Source: an uncultured bacterium
GTDB taxonomy: Bacteria; Actinomycetota; Coriobacteriia; Coriobacteriales; Coriobacteriaceae
Assembly: GCA_905215815.1 (NCBI GenBank)
Contig: CAJMRN010000020.1
Coordinates: forward strand, 1-23,716
Reading direction: 5' to 3'
Length of the DNA stretch: 23,716 bases
This document shows positions 5,918 to 13,907 of the stretch, in pieces (positions within the stretch are counted from its first letter, which is position 1; the number at the start of each line of letters is the position of its first letter). Under the pieces are notes generated by a model, which was not told the origin of the DNA, ran no database searches, and saw nothing but the letters and a program-made list of their open reading frames with translations. A program made the translations under genes and the position numbers.

Positions 5918-8217
5918 GTGCGACCGAGCGCGAGCATGTGATGCCACCGCGGCCCTTGATGCCGTGGACGATGGTCCTTTGTGCCGGTTTGTGTGCGAGC
6001 TGTGGCTTGGTGCTTAACGTGGCAGCCGATGTGCTGCTGGGAGAGCGGGCAGCGCCCGTTATATTGCTTATGGCCATTCCCGTTGCGGCTGCGGCGTGCA
6101 TCGTATTGGCTCGGTCCTGCATGCGTCTTGTGCGATGGAAGCGATGGCTGTATGCCGCGGCTCTCGGCCTCGTGGCGGGGGCGGTCGTGTCCGCTGGTTG
6201 GGCGATAGGGGCGCTGCGCGCTTCGAGGGCATTGGATAATCGGGCTGCGAGCAGTCTCGAATTTTATGTGCAGGGCGATCCGTCCATCAATGACGGTTCG
6301 TACTCCTATGCCTGCGATGCGTATGCGGGCGAAAAGCGCTTGGGTCAGGTACGGCTGTCGTGTGATCATGAACTCGACGCCGGTTCGCATGTACGTGCTA
6401 TCGGTCGAATTTCGCGGTTTGAGAATGATGCTTATGGGCGCTCACGCGTGCTTCGGGGCGAGCTTCGAAAGGTTAAAGTCGTCCGGTTGGTATCGGTCGA
6501 CGAGGGCTCTCCAGGGCCGTTGCTTCGGCTACGAAACGAGCTCCTTGCCGTTATCGCGCCCGCGACCGATTCGGCGTGCTCGCTCATTGCCGGCGTTGTC
6601 TGCGGACGCTCGTCCGAGCTGCGTGCCCAGCCGGCGGGCGATTGGTTTTCGGTAACGGGCACCGCACATCTTATCGCCGTTTCGGGCAGTCATCTTGCCA
6701 TTGTGGGGTTTGTGATTGAGAGCGCCCTGCAAAAGACGCATCTCTCTCGTGGGCTGCAGCGGGGGTTGCTGGTTCTGGCCCTTGCTGCCTATTCCGTCTT
6801 TACGGGCGCCTCGCCCTCGGCCGTGCGCGCGTGCTGTATGGTGGCGGTGACGCTTGTCGCCAACGGCGCCGGACGTCGTCGGCATGGCCTCTCGGCTCTA
6901 TTTTTGACCATGGCAATTTTTGTGTTGCTGCGGCCGACGGTATTGTTCGAAATGGGTTTTCAGCTTTCGTGCGCCAGTGTTTTTGCTATCCTTTGTTTTA
7001 GCCCCTACGCCACCTACGCCTTGGGCGAGCTGGGTGTGCCATCGGGCGTCGCCAGTATTTTGTCTGTCACGCTGTGCTCGCAGCTGGCGACACTTCCCGT
7101 TACGATTCCCGCATTTGAGACGTTTTCGCTCATTGCCCCGCTCGCAAATGCCGTGATCGGTCCGGTGATAAGCGTGCTGCTCGCTATATCGATTGTGCTG
7201 GTGCCCTGCTCGCTTGTGCCGCTGTTGTGTCACGGGGCGCTCGTGGTGCCCATGATTGTCGCTCGCTGCGCCCTGTTCTTTGAGCAGCTCTTTGCTGCCG
7301 TTCCGGGCGCATCCGTAAGCGTGCCGCCCGGTACACCCTTGGTATACGTGGTGCCGTTTACGCTGGCCGTCCTCTTGGTCTGGTGGCCACGCCCCTGTGC
7401 ACGGCCCATGGCAGTGGGGCTGTTGTGTTTGATGCTTGCAGCGGGTGTTTCGTATGTCTATTGGGATCGATACGCACCGCCTTCGGTAACGGTCCTCGAT
7501 GTTGGCCAGGCCGATGCGATTCTGGTTCGTCAGGGTGGCACCGTAGCGCTCGTCGACTGTGGGCTCGATGAGCGCGTGGTGTCGGCGTTGGTTCGCAACA
7601 ATGTCCACCATATCGACGCCGTCTTCGTGACGCATTGGGACGAAGACCATTGGGGTGGTCTTCCTGATGTGCTCGATCAGTTTTCGGTTGGAACCATTGC
7701 GGTCGCGGCCGATGCGCTAGAAGGCGCGCCTGCTGAGGTTCTGAATCGCCCCGGCGTTACGTATCGGCAGGTGGCCCGCGGAGACACGGTCGATATCGGC
7801 GCATTTCGGGCTCGTGTGATGTGGCCGTTTGACACGGTGGATGGCGAGGGCAATGAGGACTCGCTTGTCTTGCTGCTCTCCTATGCTCAGGAAGGCAAGA
7901 GCCTGCGCGTGCTCCTCACCGGTGATGCCGAGCTCGATCAGGAGCGCGAGTTTGTGCAGGCGGTGGGCGATATCGATGTGCTCAAGCTGGGGCATCACGG
8001 CTCAAAAGTTTCCGTCGACACTGACCTACTGGAAACGCTTAAGCCCGAGCTCTCTATCGCGAGTGCGGGCGAGGGCAACCGCTACGGTCATCCATCCGAT
8101 GCCTGCATCGATGCCGTTCGCGATGCGGGTGGCGCGTTCGCATGCACCATCGAACAGGGAGATATCACTGTCTCGCCGACTGCAACCGGTTTTGCCATGC
8201 GATGTCAGCGACCTTGA
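5914..8217 (+). CDS. comEC: ComEC/Rec2 family DNA uptake channel with metallo-beta-lactamase domain
   Basis: ComEC forms the inner-membrane channel that imports single-stranded DNA. The protein is 767 residues. It begins with two to three N-terminal membrane segments, followed by an OB-like region (SLEFYVQGDPSINDGSYSYACDAYAGEKRLGQVRLSC). The polytopic competence domain follows, with the motif GTAHLIAVSGSHLAIVGF. The C-terminus is a metallo-beta-lactamase domain with LDVGQADAILV, the metal motif THWDEDHWGG (H574, D576, D578, H579), LLTGDAE and LKLGHHGS, so the nuclease-like domain looks intact. The start at 5914 overlaps the comEA stop as ATGA; an in-frame ATG at 5902 is the alternative. comEB is not adjacent. 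Confidence 0.94.
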   Translation: MSATEREHVMPPRPLMPWTMVLCAGLCASCGLVLNVAADVLLGERAAPVILLMAIPVAAAACIVLARSCMRLVRWKRWLYAAALGLVAGAVVSAGWAIGALRASRALDNRAASSLEFYVQGDPSINDGSYSYACDAYAGEKRLGQVRLSCDHELDAGSHVRAIGRISRFENDAYGRSRVLRGELRKVKVVRLVSVDEGSPGPLLRLRNELLAVIAPATDSACSLIAGVVCGRSSELRAQPAGDWFSVTGTAHLIAVSGSHLAIVGFVIESALQKTHLSRGLQRGLLVLALAAYSVFTGASPSAVRACCMVAVTLVANGAGRRRHGLSALFLTMAIFVLLRPTVLFEMGFQLSCASVFAILCFSPYATYALGELGVPSGVASILSVTLCSQLATLPVTIPAFETFSLIAPLANAVIGPVISVLLAISIVLVPCSLVPLLCHGALVVPMIVARCALFFEQLFAAVPGASVSVPPGTPLVYVVPFTLAVLLVWWPRPCARPMAVGLLCLMLAAGVSYVYWDRYAPPSVTVLDVGQADAILVRQGGTVALVDCGLDERVVSALVRNNVHHIDAVFVTHWDEDHWGGLPDVLDQFSVGTIAVAADALEGAPAEVLNRPGVTYRQVARGDTVDIGAFRARVMWPFDTVDGEGNEDSLVLLLSYAQEGKSLRVLLTGDAELDQEREFVQAVGDIDVLKLGHHGSKVSVDTDLLETLKPELSIASAGEGNRYGHPSDACIDAVRDAGGAFACTIEQGDITVSPTATGFAMRCQRP

Positions 8218-8225
8218 TGCTGCCG

Positions 8226-8255
8226 TTGGCGTGGGACCAACCCGTGGGATAGAAT
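8226..8255 (+). promoter_or_regulatory. Putative holA promoter (TTGGCG-18-TAGAAT)
   Basis: The -35 element is TTGGCG (8226-8231) and the -10 is TAGAAT (8250-8255), preceded by GGGA. Transcription would start near 8262, which is downstream of the ATG at 8254 and upstream of the one at 8296. This supports the later holA start. Confidence 0.6.
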
Positions 8256-8295
8256 GACACGGTACGAGCACGAGAGCCTGCGGGAGGGGAGCGCG

Positions 8296-9258
8296 ATGTC
8301 CGAAACCGGTCTTTTGCCGGCGTATCTGATCGTCGGTACCGACGGAGTCAAACGCGACCACGCCGTCTCGCGTATGAAGGCTCGTCTGGAAAAGACGGGC
8401 ATGGTCGAGTTCAACCTCGACGAGCGCGATATGACCAAAGACCCCGATATCGAGTCGATTATCGGGTCGCTTAACACCTTTCCCATGGGCAGCGAGTTTC
8501 GCCTGGTAATCCTTGACGGTTGCTCAAAACTCGTCAAAGCGATCTCCGAGCCGCTTGTTGAGTATCTGGCGAGTCCCAGCCCCACGACGGTTTGCCTCAT
8601 CATCGCCGATTCGCTTGCCAAGAACACGCGCCTGTACAAGGCAATCGCCAAGATTGACAAGAAGGCCGTGATCGACTGTTCGGGCACCAAGCGCTGGGAG
8701 CTCCCGCGCCGCGTGCAGCAGATGGCGACGCAGCACGGAAAGTCCATCTCGACGGCGGCCGCCGAGGAGCTCGTTTCGCGCTCGGGTGAGAACACTCGCA
8801 TGCTCGATAACGACTTGGCCAAGCTTGCCCAGATGGTCGAGGCGCCGCAAATTGAGCTTGCCGATGTGGAACGCTGGATCGTGCGCACGGCCGAAGTCCA
8901 GCCCTGGGATTTTCTCAACGCGGTCTCGGCTCGTGATATGCGCCGCTCGCTTGAGCTCTTTGGGCTGCTACCCACCAAGAGCTATGTGTGGACCTACACG
9001 CTGCTGTGCGGACGCATTCGCGAGCTTATCGTCGCCAAGGCACTCGATGCGCGTGGACAGGGCCGCGAGCTTGCCGCGACGCTCAAGCTCCAGTCTTGGC
9101 AGGTCAAGAATCACCTGACCTGGGCGCGTCGTTTTTCGATGACCGAGCTCGTTGCCGCGCTCGAGGGCGCGGTCGATGTGGAGCTCGCATTGAAGGGTTC
9201 GGCCGATTCGGAGACCGCGCTTTTGCTCTGGATTACGAACATCTTGAGAAAATCGTGA
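8296..9258 (+). CDS. holA: DNA polymerase III delta subunit
   Basis: HolA is the clamp-loader subunit that opens the beta sliding clamp. The protein is 320 residues, close to the family norm. The N-terminal AAA+-like region begins PAYLIVGTDGVKRDHAVSRMKARL. It continues with LVILDGCSKLVKAISEPLVEYLASPSPTTVCLIIADSLAKNTRLYKAI, and the C-terminal collar region ends LALKGSADSETALLLWITNIL. As usual for delta, no functional Walker A motif is seen. ATG 8296 is chosen because GGGAGG lies at 8282-8287 and the predicted promoter would put an upstream ATG (8254) outside the transcript. In many Gram-positive genomes holA follows comEC and precedes rpsT, exactly as here. Confidence 0.92.
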   Translation: MSETGLLPAYLIVGTDGVKRDHAVSRMKARLEKTGMVEFNLDERDMTKDPDIESIIGSLNTFPMGSEFRLVILDGCSKLVKAISEPLVEYLASPSPTTVCLIIADSLAKNTRLYKAIAKIDKKAVIDCSGTKRWELPRRVQQMATQHGKSISTAAAEELVSRSGENTRMLDNDLAKLAQMVEAPQIELADVERWIVRTAEVQPWDFLNAVSARDMRRSLELFGLLPTKSYVWTYTLLCGRIRELIVAKALDARGQGRELAATLKLQSWQVKNHLTWARRFSMTELVAALEGAVDVELALKGSADSETALLLWITNILRKS

Positions 9259-9307
9259 TGATACCTGCCTATTTGACAAATTCATTCTATCCCTTTGAGG
9301 GGGAGCG

Positions 9308-9316
9308 TGCTATAGT
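9308..9316 (+). promoter_or_regulatory. Putative rpsT promoter (extended -10 TGC-TATAGT)
   Basis: TGCTATAGT is a strong extended -10; transcription would start near 9323. A consensus TTGACA lies at 9273-9278, but at 32 bases it is too far away to pair with it. Transcription from here gives a leader of about 70 nt. Confidence 0.6.
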
Positions 9317-9326
9317 AGGCGCTTGC

Positions 9327-9364
9327 ATGACCTCACCGTGTCTCAGAGGTGTCATACATTTTTT
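9327..9364 (+). promoter_or_regulatory. rpsT leader hairpin followed by a T-run
   Basis: ATGAC (9327-9331) pairs with GTCAT (9351-9355), and an inner CTC/GAG follows after a two-base bulge. Six T residues lie at 9359-9364, before the ribosome site. The arrangement could be a weak attenuator or a site for S20 feedback; the stem is not GC-rich, so this is tentative. Confidence 0.35.
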
Positions 9365-9391
9365 GCAAGGAACTCGAAAGGAACTCCAGAA

Positions 9392-9658
9392 GTGGCAAAC
9401 ATCAAGTCTCAGAAGAAGCGTATCCGCACCAATGAGGCAGCTCGCATGCGTAACAAGGCTGTCAAGTCCGAGCTCAAGACGCTGACCAAGCACGTCCAGT
9501 CCGCCGTCGCCGAGGGCGACGCCGAGAAGGCCCAGGCTGCCCTCAAGACCGTCACCAAGCGTCTCGACATGGCTGCCGCCAAGCATGTTATCCACAAGAA
9601 CCAGGCTTCCAACCGCAAGTCCGGTCTTGCCAAGCTCGTGAACAGCATCAACGCCTAA
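9392..9658 (+). CDS. rpsT: 30S ribosomal protein S20
   Basis: S20 binds 16S rRNA and supports early 30S assembly. The protein is 88 residues, the typical length. It begins MANIKSQKKRIRTNEAARMRNKAVKSELKT and ends HKNQASNRKSGLAKLVNSINA, both diagnostic of the family and rich in basic residues. The GTG at 9392 is preceded by AAAGGA at 9377-9382. Upstream in-frame ATGs, for example at 9323, would add residues lying in the leader and are rejected. The gene has its own promoter and terminator. Confidence 0.97.
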   Translation: MANIKSQKKRIRTNEAARMRNKAVKSELKTLTKHVQSAVAEGDAEKAQAALKTVTKRLDMAAAKHVIHKNQASNRKSGLAKLVNSINA

Positions 9659-9692
9659 GTTGTAAATTTCACACCACACAGATTACGCGCAT

Positions 9693-9729
9693 AAATGGAG
9701 CCTGTTTTATGGAACAGGCTCCATTTTTT
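9693..9729 (+). terminator. Intrinsic terminator after rpsT
   Basis: A 14-bp stem (9693-9706 with 9713-9726) has a six-base loop TTATGG and a T-run. The A residues on the left arm make it partly symmetrical. It ends only about 25 bases before the lepA start. Confidence 0.93.
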
Positions 9730-9738
9730 GTACCGCTC

Positions 9739-9747
9739 GGGTAAGAT
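9739..9747 (+). promoter_or_regulatory. Putative lepA promoter (GGG-TAAGAT), leaderless
   Basis: TAAGAT at 9742-9747 lies only seven bases before the lepA ATG (9755), so transcription would begin at or next to the A of the start codon. The upstream CCGCTCGGGTA (9733-9743) is shared exactly with the dnaJ-like promoter at 13851-13861. No -35 is recognisable; that position falls inside the rpsT terminator. Confidence 0.5.
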
Positions 9748-9754
9748 AGTCCGC

Positions 9755-11566
9755 ATGGATACTTCAATTGACATTTCCCACATCCGCAACTTCTCGATCG
9801 TTGCGCACATCGACCATGGCAAGTCCACGATTAGTGACCGCATCCTCGAGCTCACCCATACCGTCGACGAGCGCGACATGGAGTCGCAGCTGCTCGATAC
9901 CATGGATATTGAGCGCGAGCGCGGCATCACGATCAAGTCCAATGCCGTTCGTGTCTCCTATGACGCCGACGATGGCGAGACGTATCAGTTCAACCTGATC
10001 GATACGCCGGGCCACGTGGACTTTACCTATGAGGTCTCGCGTTCGCTTGCCGCCTGCGAGGGTGCGGTGCTTGTCGTCGACGCCACGCAGGGCGTCGAGG
10101 CGCAGACCGTCTCCAACGCGACGCTCGCCATGAACGCCAACTTGGATATCGTGCCCGCCATCAATAAGATCGACCTGCCGTCGGCACACCCCGACGAGGT
10201 CAAGACCGAGATCGAGGACGACCTGGCGATCCCTGCCGACGATGCCGTATGCGTATCGGGCAAGACCGGCGAGGGCATCCACGATCTGCTGGAGTCCATC
10301 GTCTTTTTGATCTCTCCGCCCAAGGGCGATGCAAACGCGCCGCTCAAGGCGCTCATCCTGGACTCGTATTTTGATGAGTACCGCGGCGTCGTTGCCACGG
10401 TCCGCGTGTTTGACGGCTCCATCAAAAAGGGCGACACCCTCCTTATGATGCAGGCAAAGGGTGACTTTTTGGTCGATGGCGTGGGCGTCAAGCGTCCCGC
10501 CGAGACACCAGTTGACGCGCTGACGGTCGGCGAGGTGGGCTACGTGGTCACGGGCCTGAAGGACCCCGAGGCCGTGCGCGTGGGCGATACCCTTACGTGG
10601 GCGTCGAATCCCTGCCCCGAGCCGCTTCCCGGCTACCGTGAGGCCAAGCCCATGGTCTACACGGGCCTGTTCCCGATCGACAACAAGGATTACGAGAACC
10701 TGCGCGACGCTCTCGATAAGCTGCATGTCAATGACCCGTCGTTGGTGTGGGAGCCCGAGACTTCGGTGGCGCTCGGCTTTGGTTTCCGCGTTGGCTTCTT
10801 GGGCCTGCTGCATATGGAGGTCGTCAAGGAGCGCCTGGAGCGCGAGTTCAACCTGGACCTGATTGTCACGAGCCCTTCGGTGGACTATCACGTCTACAAG
10901 ACCGACGGCGAGATGATTGATGTTCGCAGCCCGCAGGATCTGCCCGAGGCTACGCGCATCGAGCGCATCGAGGAGCCCTACCTCAAGGCCAAGATTATCT
11001 GTCCGCCCGAGTATACGGGTGCCGTCATGCAGCTCGCTATCGAGCATCGCGGCATTACGACCGACATGATCCATCTCACGAGCAAATCGGTCGAGATGCG
11101 CTTTGACATGCCGCTTGCCGAGCTCATTCTGGACTTTTTTGACCAGCTCAAGAGCCGCACCAAGGGTTACGCCTCGCTCGACTACGAGTTCAACGAATAT
11201 CGCCCCTCCGAGCTCGTCAAGCTCGACATCCTGCTTTCGGGCGACGAGGTGGATGCGCTTTCGTTTATCGTGCACAAGGATAAGGCTTATGGCCTGGCCC
11301 GCGGTCTGTGCGACAAGCTCAAGGAAATCATTCCGCGCCAGCTGTTCGAGGTGCCTATCCAGGGCGCCATCGGCAACAAGATCATTGCCCGCTCTACCGT
11401 CAAAGCGCGCCGCAAGGACGTGCTGGCCAAGTGTTATGGCGGCGATATCTCGCGAAAGCGCAAGCTGCTCGAGAAGCAGAAAGAGGGCAAAAAGCGCATG
11501 AAGGCCATCGGCTCGGTCGAGGTTCCGCAGGAGGCCTTTATGGCGATTCTCAAGGTGGACGAGTAG
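9755..11566 (+). CDS. lepA: Elongation factor 4 (LepA), back-translocating GTPase
   Basis: EF4 is a ribosome-associated translational GTPase linked to back-translocation, ribosome assembly and stress. The protein has 603 residues, normal length. GTPase motifs are G1 AHIDHGKST (17-25), G2 RGITI (56-60), G3 DTPGH (83-87) and G4 NKID (137-140). The domain II, III and V segments are intact, and the C-terminus carries the LepA-specific region ending EVPQEAFMAILKVDE. The ATG at 9755 begins MDTSIDISHIRNFSIVAHIDHGKST, matching family starts. Further upstream, the frame runs through the terminator. There is no Shine-Dalgarno sequence; with the -10 element this points to a leaderless message. Confidence 0.97.
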   Translation: MDTSIDISHIRNFSIVAHIDHGKSTISDRILELTHTVDERDMESQLLDTMDIERERGITIKSNAVRVSYDADDGETYQFNLIDTPGHVDFTYEVSRSLAACEGAVLVVDATQGVEAQTVSNATLAMNANLDIVPAINKIDLPSAHPDEVKTEIEDDLAIPADDAVCVSGKTGEGIHDLLESIVFLISPPKGDANAPLKALILDSYFDEYRGVVATVRVFDGSIKKGDTLLMMQAKGDFLVDGVGVKRPAETPVDALTVGEVGYVVTGLKDPEAVRVGDTLTWASNPCPEPLPGYREAKPMVYTGLFPIDNKDYENLRDALDKLHVNDPSLVWEPETSVALGFGFRVGFLGLLHMEVVKERLEREFNLDLIVTSPSVDYHVYKTDGEMIDVRSPQDLPEATRIERIEEPYLKAKIICPPEYTGAVMQLAIEHRGITTDMIHLTSKSVEMRFDMPLAELILDFFDQLKSRTKGYASLDYEFNEYRPSELVKLDILLSGDEVDALSFIVHKDKAYGLARGLCDKLKEIIPRQLFEVPIQGAIGNKIIARSTVKARRKDVLAKCYGGDISRKRKLLEKQKEGKKRMKAIGSVEVPQEAFMAILKVDE

Positions 11567-11570
11567 GCCT

Positions 11571-12614
11571 ATGGCGCTTTCCGAATACAGCGAGCGGTTG
11601 CTGGGCGCCTATGCCGAGCAACCGTTCCTTATGGCTCCCAGGGCGGGCGTGACCGCCCCTGCCTACCGCATCATGTGCCGCCGCCGCGGTGCCAACCTTG
11701 CCTACAGCGAGATGGTAAGCGTTGCAGGCCTTGCCTATGCCAGCAATAAGACCTGGCGCCTGGTACTGCCGGCCGATGAGGAGCAGCAGATCTGTGTGCA
11801 GCTCTTTGGCTCTAAGCCCGATCAGTTTGCGAGCGCCGTCGCTGCCGTCGAGGATCGCGTGGGCGATCGCCTGTCGCTCATTGATATCAATATGGCCTGT
11901 CCGGCTCGCAAGGTCGTCACCAAGGGCGAGGGCTCGGCGCTTATGCGCACGCCCGACCTGGCTGAGAAGATCGTCGAGGCGGCGGTGGGCGCGGCGCACG
12001 TGCCCGTGACCGTAAAGATCCGCAAGGGCTTTTACGCCGAAGACCGCAATGCCGCGACGTTTGCCCAGATGCTCGAGGGGGCAGGGGCGGCTGCGGTGGC
12101 GGTACATGGTCGCTGCGCCACGCAGCTCTACACGGGCCAGGCCGATTGGTCGGTCGTCGATGAGGTGGCCGACGCCGTCGAGATTCCCGTTATCGGTTCG
12201 GGCGACGTGTTCTCGGCCGAGGGTGCGGCGGGGCGTCTGCAAAGCTCGGGTGCCAGTGCGGTGTTTATCGCGCGCGGCATCTACGGCAATCCGTGGGTGT
12301 TCGGCGATGCCCGAGCCCTTGCACTCGATGGCACGCCGGTTCCTTCTCGCTCCTCGGTTGAGCGCCTGGAGGCTCTGCGTGAGCACCTGACGTTGACGCA
12401 CGAGCTTCTACCGCTCATGTCGCGTGCCCGTACGTACGCGAGCTGGTATCTAAAGGGTATGCCCCATGCTGCCGCCTGGCGCGCCCAAGTGGTGCGCTGC
12501 TCCACGTATGAGGAGTTCATGGCGCTGGTCGATGATATCGAGCGCGATGTGGTGGCCTGCGAGGCTGCGCTTGCCGCCGGCGAGTCGGTGCCCGCTCATC
12601 CGCTGGAGGCCTAA
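11571..12614 (+). CDS. dusB: tRNA-dihydrouridine synthase, DusB-like
   Basis: This FMN enzyme reduces specific uridines to dihydrouridine in the tRNA D-loop. It is 347 residues. The N-terminal TIM-barrel segment is FLMAPRAGVTAPAYRIMCRRRGANLAYSEMVS. The catalytic Cys is C110 in DINMACPARKV. FMN and tRNA contacts are suggested by VKIRKG, HGRCATQLYTGQADW (179-193) and VIGSGDV, and a short C-terminal helical domain follows. The ATG lies five bases after the lepA stop with no clear ribosome site of its own, so coupling to lepA is likely. The DusB subtype is assigned from overall motif order only. dusB between lepA and hemW is not the most common Gram-positive order. Confidence 0.88.
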   Translation: MALSEYSERLLGAYAEQPFLMAPRAGVTAPAYRIMCRRRGANLAYSEMVSVAGLAYASNKTWRLVLPADEEQQICVQLFGSKPDQFASAVAAVEDRVGDRLSLIDINMACPARKVVTKGEGSALMRTPDLAEKIVEAAVGAAHVPVTVKIRKGFYAEDRNAATFAQMLEGAGAAAVAVHGRCATQLYTGQADWSVVDEVADAVEIPVIGSGDVFSAEGAAGRLQSSGASAVFIARGIYGNPWVFGDARALALDGTPVPSRSSVERLEALREHLTLTHELLPLMSRARTYASWYLKGMPHAAAWRAQVVRCSTYEEFMALVDDIERDVVACEAALAAGESVPAHPLEA

Positions 12615-12616
12615 CG

Positions 12617-13849
12617 GTGGCCGTTGCCGCGCTGTACGCGCACGTGCCGTTTTGCGCCCAAAAATGCCGGTACTGTGACTTTGACTCACGCAGTTTTGCT
12701 CCGTGCGACCTGAGCGCTGCGCTCGATGCCTATTTTGAGCTGCTTTATGCGCGCCTCGATGCCTTTGGAGACGTCGGGGCGCTCGAGGGCATCCGCACCG
12801 TCTATGTTGGCGGTGGCACGCCGTCGCTGGCGGGGGAGCGCCTGGTGGAGCTGGCGCGGCGTATTCGTGCGTGGTGCGCCCCCGTTGAGTTTACCTGCGA
12901 GGCCAATCCCGAGTCGCTGACCGCCGAGCTTGCTACTGCACTTGTCAAGGTTGGTGTCACACGCGTCTCTCTGGGCGTGCAAACGCTCGATAACGCCGAA
13001 CTTACCGCCATCGGCCGCATTCACGATGCCGATCGGGCGCTCGCTGCCATCGCGACGGTTAAGGACGCTGGGCTCGATGTGTCGTGCGACCTTATGTGCG
13101 GTCTTCCCGGGCAGACCACCGTAAGCTGGCGGCGCACACTCGATGACGTGCTGGCGGCGTCGCCGCATCATGTATCGGTGTATCCTCTCACGCTCGAGGA
13201 GGGCACGCCGCTCTATCGCATGGCGTGTCGCGACGAGTCGCTCGAGCCCGACGAGGATTTTCAGGCTTCGTGCATGGACGCGGCGCGTGAGCGTCTGGGT
13301 GCTGCCGGCTATCACCCGTATGAGGTTGCAAGCTACGCGCTCGACGGTCATGAGTGCGCCCACAACATTGCCTATTGGACCGGTCAGGGCTATCTGGGCT
13401 TGGGTCGCTCTGCCGCCGGTATGCTCGATGCCGGGGACTTCGATCGCTTGGCCGGGCTGTTTCCTGACGTACCCGCTCGCGGCGAAGCGTATCGCGTGCG
13501 TCTGGTGCAACGCGACGACACCGCGACGACGTTTGATGCCGAGTATCTGTCGCAGCGCGAGGCGGCGGCCGAGGATTTGATGCTCGCCTGCCGCATGACG
13601 CGTGGCATTGGGCCCGATCTGTTGGTGCGCTCGGCAAGCGTGATCGCTGCAGACGAGCTGGCGGCGGCCTGTGACCGTGCGCTCGAGTTGGGCCTTGCCA
13701 CCTGGGTGCCCGATCATGTTGAAGGGCTTTCGGGGCGCGTCGCCTCGAAAGACGTTATCGCGGGTCGCGCCCGCGCCCGCTTGGCGCCCACCCACTTGGG
13801 CTGGCTCGATGGAAATGTGCTGTTCGAGCTGTTTTGGGGTCTAGCCTAG
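12617..13849 (+). CDS. hemW: Heme chaperone HemW, radical SAM family
   Basis: HemW is a radical-SAM protein related to coproporphyrinogen III dehydrogenase (HemN) but generally acts as a heme-binding chaperone. It is 410 residues. The iron-sulfur motif HVPFCAQKCRYCDF holds C13, C17 and C20. The fourth Cys found in true HemN (CxxxCxxCxC) is replaced by Phe, which supports HemW. YVGGGTPS (63-70), SLGVQTLDNAELTAIGR and DLMCGLPGQT are family motifs; the HemW C-terminal domain follows. The GTG at 12617 lies two bases after the dusB TAA, consistent with one lepA-dusB-hemW transcript. Whether the cell makes heme cannot be told here. Confidence 0.92.
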   Translation: MAVAALYAHVPFCAQKCRYCDFDSRSFAPCDLSAALDAYFELLYARLDAFGDVGALEGIRTVYVGGGTPSLAGERLVELARRIRAWCAPVEFTCEANPESLTAELATALVKVGVTRVSLGVQTLDNAELTAIGRIHDADRALAAIATVKDAGLDVSCDLMCGLPGQTTVSWRRTLDDVLAASPHHVSVYPLTLEEGTPLYRMACRDESLEPDEDFQASCMDAARERLGAAGYHPYEVASYALDGHECAHNIAYWTGQGYLGLGRSAAGMLDAGDFDRLAGLFPDVPARGEAYRVRLVQRDDTATTFDAEYLSQREAAAEDLMLACRMTRGIGPDLLVRSASVIAADELAAACDRALELGLATWVPDHVEGLSGRVASKDVIAGRARARLAPTHLGWLDGNVLFELFWGLA

Positions 13850-13850
13850 G

Positions 13851-13865
13851 CCGCTCGGGTAGAAT
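13851..13865 (+). promoter_or_regulatory. Putative promoter for the membrane DnaJ gene (GGG-TAGAAT)
   Basis: TAGAAT at 13860-13865 follows CCGCTCGGG, the same block seen before lepA. Transcription would start near 13872, giving a leader of about 36 nt that carries AGGAGG. The nearest -35-like TTGGGG is 20 bases upstream, so the extended -10 is probably the main determinant. Confidence 0.55.
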
Positions 13866-13907
13866 TACCGCAATATATACGCTGCTGTGAGCAGGAGGTT
13901 GCCGCGC

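Noticed and set aside
8254..8295. N-terminal extension of HolA from the ATG at 8254
   Set aside because: That ATG overlaps the predicted -10 element and lies before the expected transcript start; the ATG at 8296 has GGGAGG upstream.
9273..9278. TTGACA as the -35 element of rpsT
   Set aside because: It lies 32 bases from the TATAGT -10, far beyond normal spacing, and no -10 stands at 16-18 bases from it.
9764..11275. Long antisense open frame of about 500 codons opposite lepA
   Set aside because: Strong C/G preference at third codon positions removes stops from the opposite strand. The frame has no ribosome site or recognisable domain, and lepA on the + strand is certain.
13850..13907. CIRCE heat-shock operator before the DnaJ genes
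   Set aside because: The TTAGCACTC-N9-GAGTGCTAA type inverted repeat is not present in this leader.
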